A stretch of 10,809 nucleotides of DNA from an uncultured Oscillospiraceae bacterium. GTDB taxonomy: Bacteria; Bacillota; Clostridia; Oscillospirales; Oscillospiraceae. Below, piece by piece: positions 1 to 5,560 of this stretch. The stretch is taken from contig CAKTMC010000027.1 of NCBI GenBank assembly GCA_934573735.1, forward strand, positions 1-10,809, read 5' to 3'. The notes under the pieces are model-generated. The model searched no databases and was not told the origin of the DNA. It was given only the letters and a program-made list of their open reading frames with translations. How positions within the stretch are numbered: the stretch's first letter is position 1; the number at the start of each line of letters is the position of its first letter. The translations under genes were made by a program, and so were the position numbers.

Positions 1-356
1 TTTTCCAACGTTGGATTATCCAATGTTGGATTTTCCAATGTAGGTAAATCCGATACAGGTGGCTGCGGCTGCTCGTAAATGATATAGTCTGCGCCCCGCA
101 AGCGTCCTTTCTCGTCGCGTTCGCGGCTGCGGACGATATACCCGGCTTTTTCAAGCTCTCGTACCGCTTCGCGTATCGCGTCGATTTTCTCCCGGTTGAT
201 GTGGGACAGCCCCGCAAGGGTATAGTCCCAGTTGTCCGGCAGGGACAGCATTTGCGAAAGCAGCCCCTTTGCTTTCAAGGTCAAGCCCCTGTTGCGTAGA
301 TGGTGGTTGCTCATTACGGTATAGCCGCGGTTTCGTTCCACACGGAAAACTGCCAT
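1..356 (-). CDS. Replication-initiator-like winged-helix protein of an integrative element (partial, N-terminal 118 aa)
   Basis: Starts at ATG 354-356 and runs off the left edge after 118 codons. It has a strong Shine-Dalgarno sequence (AAAGGAG, 8-10 nt upstream). The protein begins MAVFRVERNRGYTVMSNHHL and continues with a helix-turn-helix region (about residues 20-95) including LKAKGLLSQMLSLP and YTLAGLSHINRE. This is the N-terminal domain of the helix-turn-helix/DUF6017, RepA-like proteins found on Tn1549-like and related conjugative elements of gut Firmicutes; the name rests on recalled similarity. Such proteins are thought to bind element DNA for replication or control, but the role is inferred. 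From about residue 103 comes a Pro-Thr-Leu-Glu/Asp-Asn repeat, a typical variable linker before the missing C-terminal part. The gene reads away from cotJC, as expected for a first gene inside the element. Confidence 0.82.
   Translation of the reverse strand, partial: MAVFRVERNRGYTVMSNHHLRNRGLTLKAKGLLSQMLSLPDNWDYTLAGLSHINREKIDAIREAVRELEKAGYIVRSRERDEKGRLRGADYIIYEQPQPPVSDLPTLENPTLDNPTLE
4..45. repeat. 15-bp tandem repeat encoding Pro-Thr-Leu-Glu/Asp-Asn
   Basis: Three units at 15-bp spacing (4-15, 19-30, 34-45). The first two cores, TCCAACGTTGGA and TCCAATGTTGGA, are fully or almost fully palindromic 12-mers; the third has diverged. In the minus-strand gene they encode consecutive PTL(E/D)N pentapeptides. 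The array probably continues left of the window. Such a repeat can gain or lose units by slippage without breaking the frame. Confidence 0.75.
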
Positions 357-414
357 TGTTCATCACTCCTTTGCTGTGGTTTTGTTACGCAGTAGAAGCG
401 CGTTATTTAGGGAA

Positions 415-430
415 AAGGTATAAACACCTT
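415..430. promoter_or_regulatory. Small dyad (AAGGT-N6-ACCTT) upstream of the winged-helix gene
   Basis: A 5-bp inverted repeat separated by 6 bp lies about 60-75 bp upstream of the ATG at 356. On the minus strand it follows a TTGACG hexamer that could be a -35 box, but no -10 at proper spacing is evident, so no promoter is called. It could be an operator; evidence is limited to symmetry and position. Confidence 0.25.
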
Positions 431-451
431 ACCCCGTCAAAACCGCGCCCC

Positions 452-476
452 AAAAGCCGCTTGCTGCAAGGCTTTT
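452..476. terminator. Terminator-like hairpin in the element leader, possibly bidirectional
   Basis: AAAAGCC pairs with GGCTTTT, and CTTG pairs with CAAG inside it, with one bulged G and a 3-nt loop. It is followed by T5 on the plus strand and by four T on the minus strand, so it could end transcription in either direction or act as an attenuator before the winged-helix gene. Confidence 0.45.
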
Positions 477-506
477 TCATGCTCTACTGCGTAACATGGG
501 GGCATG

Positions 507-554
507 AAAAAAGCGGCGTTTCTGTTCTCCCTGTGTGGGATTGAGAAACGCCGC
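507..554 (-). terminator. Rho-independent terminator facing transcription from cotJC
   Basis: A perfect 11-bp stem (513-523 with 544-554, GCGGCGTTTCT/AGAAACGCCGC) with a 20-nt loop. On the minus strand it is followed directly by six T (positions 512-507). It would stop cotJ operon transcripts before they enter the element's leader. Since it lies on the element side of the junction it probably belongs to the element. Confidence 0.7.
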
Positions 555-617
555 CTGTGCGGTACGCTTATGTTTTGGAAATAGCTTGTCCTATCGTTTT
601 TTGATGATATGTTGTTC

Positions 618-1040
618 TTACGCAGTCGTACCATCTGCCGCCATGTCCTCGGAGAGGTCGGTTATCACGTCGCCCTTGACTGCCATGGATGCCGCATCCC
701 AAGGAAATCCCGTAGCCGCCGCCGGATAAACGCCCGCCGTATGGTCAACGAAGTATGCGTCAAAGCCTGCCTTTTTTATCTCCTCCATGCTCATCGAGCG
801 CGTGAGCTGATGGACTATTGCGCCTATCATCTCAAGATGCCCCAGCTCCTCCGTCCCGATATCCGTCAAAAGCCCCTTAAGCTCGGGATACGGCATGGCA
901 TAGCGCTGACTGAGATATCTAAGCGAAGCGCCGAGCTCACCGTCAGGGCCGCCGTACTGAGAGATTATAAATTTTGCAAGGGCGGGGTTTGTATTCTTTA
1001 TCCGTACAGGATATTGCAGCTTCTTTTCATATACAAACAC
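618..1040 (-). pseudogene. cotJC: CotJC spore-coat manganese-catalase-like protein, truncated by the element
   Basis: GTG start at 1038-1040 with GGAGG 8 nt upstream. The 140 aa begin MFVYEKKLQYPV and include QYGGPDGELGASLRYLSQRY, LLTDIGTEELGHLEMIGAIV and the YFVDHTAGVYPA region, a clear CotJC/manganese catalase match. Family members run to about 190 aa. Here similarity ends at about residue 136 and four foreign residues lead to a TAA inside the element-end repeat. The first metal-site motif (EELGH) is present; the part that should carry the second, in the conserved C-terminal helix region, is missing, so the product should not bind a normal di-manganese centre. CotJC is a spore inner-coat component made in the mother cell under sigma-E in Bacillus. 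The gene starts 3 nt after the CotJA-CotJB stop. The rest of cotJC may survive at the far end of the element. Confidence 0.85.
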
Positions 1041-1043
1041 CTC

Positions 1044-1487
1044 TCAGCCCTCCCTCTGCCGCTCGTAATCCCACGGCCACGGCTCGTCAAGCCAGCTATA
1101 GCGCTCCATACCGAGCATATCCCCATGCGTCACGGGTCCGCAAAGCTTTACATAGCGCTCGACCGCTTCCCTCTTTAGCGCCAGAAAGCTTTGGTACATA
1201 TTAAAGGCCTCACTGTCGTCCGGATGCGTGTCGAGATACAGCGCAAGCTCGTGCGTGACAAAGCACAGCGCCATCATTTCCGTTTGCGGCGTTATCTCCT
1301 GCGTCTTGTTGACCATGCCCATAAACGGCAGGTCTACTCCCGGGAAAAGCGTCCCCCGCGCAAGTGCCTCCATTGTGTCATATGCCGGGGACGCGGAGCT
1401 CTGAAACGGCACATATGCCATAGCAAGCGGTGCCGTGTCCGGCAGCTCGCCGTAGCGCCAGCCGCCGTCCGTTCTGTTTTTAGCCAA
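1044..1487 (-). CDS. cotJA-cotJB: Fused spore-coat protein CotJA-CotJB
   Basis: 147 aa from a TTG start (1485-1487) with a strong GAGGAGG Shine-Dalgarno 7 nt upstream; no ATG suits the N-terminus better. Residues 19-56 match CotJA (PLAMAYVPFQ, then ALARGTLFPGVDLPF). Residues 68-142 match CotJB (FVTHELALYLDTHPDD, a Lys/Glu-rich helix, and the terminal DEPWPWDYE). These are normally two adjacent small genes; here one frame reads through with no stop between them. CotJB, CotJA and CotJC form a coat sub-complex in Bacillus in which assembly of CotJC depends on CotJA. The fusion would fix a 1:1 ratio. It lies directly before cotJC and 70 nt after ligA. A TTG start plus a sequestered RBS suggests tight translational control. 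Confidence 0.88.
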   Translation of the reverse strand: MAKNRTDGGWRYGELPDTAPLAMAYVPFQSSASPAYDTMEALARGTLFPGVDLPFMGMVNKTQEITPQTEMMALCFVTHELALYLDTHPDDSEAFNMYQSFLALKREAVERYVKLCGPVTHGDMLGMERYSWLDEPWPWDYERQREG

Positions 1488-1494
1488 AAATATT

Positions 1495-1544
1495 CCTCCT
1501 CAAATGAGAGTTCATATCATAATATGCGCTCTCGTCTGAGGAGG
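1495..1544 (-). promoter_or_regulatory. Long hairpin sequestering the cotJ ribosome binding site
   Basis: Arms 1529-1544 and 1495-1510 pair over 16 positions with one mismatch and one G-U. The 18-nt loop contains a further 5-bp stem (1513-1517 with 1522-1526). The right arm holds the complete GAGGAGG of cotJAB, so RNA reading through from ligA would hide it. A -10-like CATATTAT (minus strand, in the loop) resembles the sigma-E -10 (CATACANT); a transcript starting just after it would lack the left arm and leave the RBS open. No convincing -35 at standard spacing is visible. The short T-rich stretch after the hairpin could also make it a weak ligA terminator. Confidence 0.55.
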
Positions 1545-1557
1545 TTATTTTATATAT

Positions 1558-3534
1558 TTATCTTATCATGGCCGCGAAATCGTCCTCGGAAATGATGCTG
1601 ATACCGAGAGCTTCCGCCTTTGTGAGCTTGCTCCCTGCGTTTTCACCCGCAAGGACATAGCTCGTTTTTTTAGACACAGAGCCGGAGCTCTTGCCGCCGT
1701 AGCTTTCGATTATGGCGCTGGCCTCGTCTCGGGTGTATTTACTGAGCGTACCCGTGAGCACAAAGGTGAGCCCTGCAAAGCGGTTGTCCTTGCGCTCCTC
1801 CTTGCTGCTGAAGTCTACCCCCGCCTCGCGGAGCAGGCGAATTTGATGCTGCGACTGGGGCTTTGCAAACCATTCGGTGATAAAGCCCGCGGTAATCTCC
1901 CCTATATCGGGGATAAGCGTCAGCTCCTCCGCCTTCGCGTCCATAAGCTCGTCGAGATCTGCAAAATGCGCGGCAAGAACCTTGGCGGCCTTCTGCCCCA
2001 CCTGACGTATTCCAAATGCGCAGACGAGACGCGCAAGTCCCGCCTCCTTGCTCTTATTTATAGCGGCGATGAGATTTGCCGCCGACTTTTCGCCCATGCG
2101 GTCAAGCTCGACAAGCTGCTCGGCATTGAGATAATACAGCTCCGCGGCGGTTTTGATAAGCCCGTTATTTATAAGGCTCTCGCAGACCGAGATACCGAGT
2201 CCGTCAATGTCCATCGCCTCGCGTGAGGCAAAATGCGCCACCGTGCGGAGAAGCTGCGCCGGGCACTCAGGATTTGTGCAGCGCAGAGCAGCGCCGTCCT
2301 CGTCACGAACAACGCTTGCGCCGCACTCCGGGCAGGTATCCGGCATCCTGAAGGGCACGGAGCCCTCGGGGCGCTTACTCTTGTTGACCTCAAGCACCTC
2401 GGGGATTATCTCCCCTGCCTTCTGCAATACGACCGTGTCGCCTATTCTCAGGTCGAGCCTGTCAATATTGTCCTGATTGTGAAGCGTAGCCGCTGAGACC
2501 ATCGTGCCCGCAAGACGTATCGGCTCCACTATGACCTTCGGCGTGAGAACACCCGTTCTTCCCACCTGAACCACGATGTCAAGCACGCGGCTCTCCTTCT
2601 TTTCGGGCGGATACTTGAACGCTACCGCCCAGCGCGGAGCCTTCGCGGTGCTGCCGAGCGCCTCGCGCTGAGAAAGCGAGTTTATTTTAATCACTGCGCC
2701 GTCCATGTCATAAGGCAGCGTGTCGCGGTTCTCGCCGAGCCATTCTATCTGCTTGACGCAGTCCTGAATATTGTCAAAATGCGTGTATGACACGACCGGG
2801 AAGCCCATTTCACGCATGGCGTCGAGCGTTTCGGTGTGATTTTTATACGCAGGTCCGGAGCTATACTGCATATTAAAGCAGATAATATCAAGCCTTCTTG
2901 AGGCTGCGACCTTCGGGTCGAGCTGACGCATGGAGCCTGCGGCGGCGTTGCGCGGATTTGCCAGAAGCGGCTCTCCCTTTATCTCGCGTTCGGCGTTGAG
3001 CTGCTCGAACACGGCCTTTGACATATATACCTCGCCGCGAACGATAAGCTTTTCCGGGGCATTGTCTATATGCAGCGGCAGTGAGCGCACCGTACGGAGA
3101 TTTTCCGTCACGTTCTCCCCTATCTGCCCGTCGCCGCGCGTCGCACCGCGTACAAATACGCCGTTTTCGTATTCGAGCGACATGGAAAGCCCGTCGATTT
3201 TCGGCTCAACGTCATAGTCGTGCGGCTCTGCTATCATCTCGTCCATGCGCTTGCCGAAGGCAAAAAGCTCCTCATAGGAAAACACGTCCGTAAGGCTCTC
3301 AAGAGGGACCTGATGCCGCACCTGCTCAAACTGCGGCAGCGTAACGTCGCCGATGCGCTGAGTCGGCGAGTCGGGAGTAACAAGCTCGGGGTGCAGCGCC
3401 TCCAGAGTCTTGAGCCGCTGCATGAGCATATCAAATTCATAATCGGATATTTCAGGCTTGTCATAAACGTAGTAAAGCCTGCTGTGGTGGCGTATTTTGT
3501 GCCGCAGCTCGTCTATTTCTTTTTGAACGTCCAT
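1558..3534 (-). CDS. ligA: NAD-dependent DNA ligase LigA
   Basis: Seals nicks in duplex DNA during replication and repair, using NAD+ to adenylate an active-site lysine. The 658 aa have the complete LigA layout: domain Ia (DYEFDMLMQRL, about 1-70), the adenylation domain with the KIDG motif (Lys112) and the NAAAGS segment (196-201), the OB fold (about 315-395), a four-cysteine zinc finger (Cys401, 404, 419, 424), helix-hairpin-helix repeats (about 435-575) and a C-terminal BRCT domain (about 584-658, GLTFVLTGTLSKYTR). The ATG at 3532-3534 has GGAGGAG 6 nt upstream. It begins 19 nt after yunB ends and is probably co-transcribed with yunB, the PLP enzyme and murD. Length and motifs are normal for an essential housekeeping enzyme. 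Confidence 0.98.
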   Translation of the reverse strand: MDVQKEIDELRHKIRHHSRLYYVYDKPEISDYEFDMLMQRLKTLEALHPELVTPDSPTQRIGDVTLPQFEQVRHQVPLESLTDVFSYEELFAFGKRMDEMIAEPHDYDVEPKIDGLSMSLEYENGVFVRGATRGDGQIGENVTENLRTVRSLPLHIDNAPEKLIVRGEVYMSKAVFEQLNAEREIKGEPLLANPRNAAAGSMRQLDPKVAASRRLDIICFNMQYSSGPAYKNHTETLDAMREMGFPVVSYTHFDNIQDCVKQIEWLGENRDTLPYDMDGAVIKINSLSQREALGSTAKAPRWAVAFKYPPEKKESRVLDIVVQVGRTGVLTPKVIVEPIRLAGTMVSAATLHNQDNIDRLDLRIGDTVVLQKAGEIIPEVLEVNKSKRPEGSVPFRMPDTCPECGASVVRDEDGAALRCTNPECPAQLLRTVAHFASREAMDIDGLGISVCESLINNGLIKTAAELYYLNAEQLVELDRMGEKSAANLIAAINKSKEAGLARLVCAFGIRQVGQKAAKVLAAHFADLDELMDAKAEELTLIPDIGEITAGFITEWFAKPQSQHQIRLLREAGVDFSSKEERKDNRFAGLTFVLTGTLSKYTRDEASAIIESYGGKSSGSVSKKTSYVLAGENAGSKLTKAEALGISIISEDDFAAMIR

Positions 3535-3553
3535 GGCTATCTCCTCCGAATTT

Positions 3554-4258
3554 TTACTGTGGGTTCATGTTCATATAGGTCTCCGGCACCTTGCCCACTA
3601 TCACGGTGTCGGCAATCAAGACCTCGGTTTTCACCTCGGTGCTTGCGGTGTCCCAAGGTATGAGCACGTCAATATCGACGATGACCTCAAGATTTATCTG
3701 GTGCTTGGTCTGGTTTATCCCAGCCGTAATAATGCTGTTGCTGAATTCGACCTTTGACGAGGTGAGCACTATTATCTGCACCGGCACCTTCGGTCCGCGC
3801 CCCATCAACAGACTTACTCCGCTGAGGTTTCCTATCGGTATCTCAACGCTTATCGTCTGGTTTTCGGTCGCGTTTATGACGGTATCGAGTATTATCGCCG
3901 AAAGCGCGTTTATCCGCGCCATATTGCTGCTTATGGCGGATATCTCCCCGCTGTCGGTCTTTTCAAAATTTACGAAATAGTCCCCGGTATAGTCTCCGTC
4001 GCGCATGATTTCCGCGATGGCAGTATTCACGCTTGCAATGATAATGTCGCTTGCGTCCGAAACCGCGATTTGCGTCGAAAGATCCTTCAAAAAGCTTATC
4101 GCGCAGGCAAGAAAAACAAGCATGCTGGATAAAAAGAGTATAAGACTTATCCCGCCGGATTTTTTCCTTCCCCGGCGCGGCGGCTCCGCCTTGAGCTTAC
4201 CGGAAACGTCCTGATACGAATAGCGCGGTCTGCGTCGAAAAAAGCCGTGATGATGCAT
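3554..4258 (-). CDS. yunB: Sporulation protein YunB
   Basis: 234 aa with a basic, Arg-rich N-terminus, one membrane segment (about residues 35-57, ISLILFLSSMLVFLACAISF), then an extracytoplasmic domain. That domain has the YunB pattern: SDASDIIIASVNTAI near the membrane, ISAISSNMARIN, then IPIGNLSGVSLLMGRGPKVP and a beta-rich C-terminal half ending with IPWDTASTEVKTEVLIADTV. In Bacillus subtilis YunB is a sigma-E-controlled mother-cell protein needed for normal spore formation; its biochemical role is unknown. The ATG at 4256-4258 follows GGAGGTGA. It lies 42 nt downstream of the PLP-enzyme gene and 19 nt before ligA, so it may be transcribed with housekeeping genes unless it has its own promoter, which I cannot identify. 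Confidence 0.92.
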   Translation of the reverse strand: MHHHGFFRRRPRYSYQDVSGKLKAEPPRRGRKKSGGISLILFLSSMLVFLACAISFLKDLSTQIAVSDASDIIIASVNTAIAEIMRDGDYTGDYFVNFEKTDSGEISAISSNMARINALSAIILDTVINATENQTISVEIPIGNLSGVSLLMGRGPKVPVQIIVLTSSKVEFSNSIITAGINQTKHQINLEVIVDIDVLIPWDTASTEVKTEVLIADTVIVGKVPETYMNMNPQ

Positions 4259-4278
4259 GGAGTCACCTCCCCATGCAT
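4253..4278 (-). promoter_or_regulatory. Hairpin enclosing the yunB Shine-Dalgarno, with the start codon in the stem
   Basis: ATGCATGG (minus strand, 4278-4271) pairs perfectly with CCATGCAT (4260-4253). The 10-nt loop contains GGAGGTGA and the 3' arm contains the yunB ATG (4258-4256). The geometry would restrict initiation in folded mRNA. Function is inferred from structure only. Confidence 0.4.
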
Positions 4279-4300
4279 TATATGCAAGGCTATTACCCGC

Positions 4301-5554
4301 TTATTTATCGAGCATCGCGCTGACGGCCATCATAATGCCGAGCTTACCCGACTCGTAAGTAAGGCCGCCCTGCATATATATCATATACGGCGGGCGAATG
4401 GGACCGTCGGCGGAAAGCTCTATGGACGAGCCCTGAATAAAGGAGCCTGCCGCCATGATGACCGGGCAATCGTAGCCCGGCATGGGCCAGGGCTCCGGCG
4501 TAACATAGGAATCGACGGGAGCGCCCGCCTGAATACCTATGCAGAAGCGCTGCATATTTTCTTCGTTTCCGAGCTTGACCATCTGTATTATATCGGAGCG
4601 CTTTTCAAAGGTCGCCGGGGAAGATTCAAGCCCTATCTCTTCCATCATACCGGCGCAGAACACGGCGGTTTTCAGCGCCTGAGCGACAATATGCGGAGCC
4701 ATAAAGAGCCCCTGGAAGAGAAGCCGGTTATTTCCGAGCGTGGAGCCGCACTCCCCGCCTATTCCGGGCGTCGTCAGGCGCATTGCGGCGCGCTCAACAA
4801 GCTCACTGCGTCCCGCAACATAGCCGCCGGTAGGGGCAATGCCGCCGCCGGGATTTTTTATGAGTGAGCCCGCGATTATATCGGCGCCGACATGGGTAGG
4901 CTCGATTATATCGGTAAATTCGCCGTAGCAGTTGTCAACCATGACATTTGCCTCGGGATTGACCTCCTTGACGGCTTTAATTATTTCCTCTATCTCCTGC
5001 ACTGTCAGCGCCTTGCGCTCAGCGTAGCCGCGGGAGCGCTGTATCATGACGGCAGTGACGTTTTTATCCGCTGCCGCAAGCTTTATCGCGGGAATATCGG
5101 GGTTGCCCTCGGCGTTCAAATCGACCTGCGCATAGTTAATGCCGTAGAATTTCAGCGAGCCGTGGCAGTCGCCGCTGATGCCGATGGCACTTCTGAGAGT
5201 ATCATAAGGCATACCTGTCACGGCGAGTATGGTATCACCGGGCTTTACAAGGGAAAACATAGCGGCAGTCAGGGCATGAGTGCCGTTTACAAAGCCGATG
5301 CGGACAAGCGCAGCCTCCGCGCCGAATATCTGCGCATAGATTTTGTCCAAGGTATCGCGGCCTAAATCGTCATAGCCGTAGCCTGTGGTTCCGGCAAAGC
5401 AGGCCTCGGAAACGCGGTTATCCTGAAATGCGGTCATAACTCTGCGGGTATTTTCCTCCGCAACCGCGTCAATCTCGGCAAATCTATCTGAAATACGCGC
5501 CTGAACGCGCTTTGCCATGTCAAATACCTCGGGTTTAATATCGGAAATCTTCAT
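4301..5554 (-). CDS. Methionine gamma-lyase-family PLP enzyme (YnbB / aluminium-resistance family)
   Basis: 417 aa, a full-length fold-type I PLP enzyme of the Met_gamma_lyase family (PF06838), also known as the aluminium-resistance or YnbB family. Visible landmarks are YGYDDLGRDTLD (60-70), the FVNGTHAL segment (89-95), VDNCYGEF with Asp207 expected to contact the pyridine nitrogen, and GSLIKNPGGG with Lys233 as the expected Schiff-base lysine. The family is thought to act on sulphur amino acids such as cystathionine or methionine, but the physiological substrate is not settled, so no gene symbol is given. The ATG at 5552-5554 begins 6 nt after the murD stop. Its Shine-Dalgarno is weak, suggesting translational coupling to murD. 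It is followed by yunB. Members are common in this position-independent way in Firmicutes, so neighbours do not define the role. Confidence 0.93.
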   Translation of the reverse strand: MKISDIKPEVFDMAKRVQARISDRFAEIDAVAEENTRRVMTAFQDNRVSEACFAGTTGYGYDDLGRDTLDKIYAQIFGAEAALVRIGFVNGTHALTAAMFSLVKPGDTILAVTGMPYDTLRSAIGISGDCHGSLKFYGINYAQVDLNAEGNPDIPAIKLAAADKNVTAVMIQRSRGYAERKALTVQEIEEIIKAVKEVNPEANVMVDNCYGEFTDIIEPTHVGADIIAGSLIKNPGGGIAPTGGYVAGRSELVERAAMRLTTPGIGGECGSTLGNNRLLFQGLFMAPHIVAQALKTAVFCAGMMEEIGLESSPATFEKRSDIIQMVKLGNEENMQRFCIGIQAGAPVDSYVTPEPWPMPGYDCPVIMAAGSFIQGSSIELSADGPIRPPYMIYMQGGLTYESGKLGIMMAVSAMLDK

Positions 5555-5560
5555 ATCTTT

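Larger units (their letters stand above)
384..626. repeat. Three copies of TTACGCAGT at the element end
   Basis: GTTACGCAGTAGA at 384-396 and its perfect reverse complement at 483-495 form a 13-bp inverted repeat around the leader of the winged-helix gene. The 9-bp core TTACGCAGT recurs at 618-626, exactly at the junction with cotJC, where its complement supplies the premature stop codon. Subterminal repeats of this kind are often binding sites for integrase, excisionase or an element regulator. That role is inferred here; the repeats themselves are direct observation. Confidence 0.6.
1..635. mobile_element. One end of an integrative (ICE-like) element joined to cotJC
   Basis: The right-hand end of a mobile element; the rest lies beyond the left edge. 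Three things support this: a replication-initiator-like winged-helix gene of the type carried at the ends of Firmicute conjugative elements, a leader rich in inverted repeats and terminator-like hairpins, and an abrupt loss of CotJC similarity at about position 635. The exact boundary is not visible. CotJC relatives normally continue with Glu after the last matching Ala-Ala, so similarity stops within that codon, at a GA dinucleotide on the minus strand. That would suit a large serine recombinase of the TnpX/TndX type, but a boundary at the 618-626 repeat is equally possible. No recombinase gene is in view. Confidence 0.6.

Noticed and set aside
151..366. 71-codon minus-strand frame beginning near the winged-helix gene start
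   Set aside because: It overlaps the recognisable MAVFRVER... protein in another frame, which has the better fit and the ribosome binding site.
618..640. Simple frameshift as the cause of cotJC truncation
   Set aside because: None of the frames below 618 shows CotJC residues, and element-type sequence follows, so an insertion boundary (or an assembly join) explains it better.
609..1178. 189-codon plus-strand frame across cotJC
   Set aside because: Antisense to cotJC and cotJAB; the opposite strand gives clear coat-protein matches.
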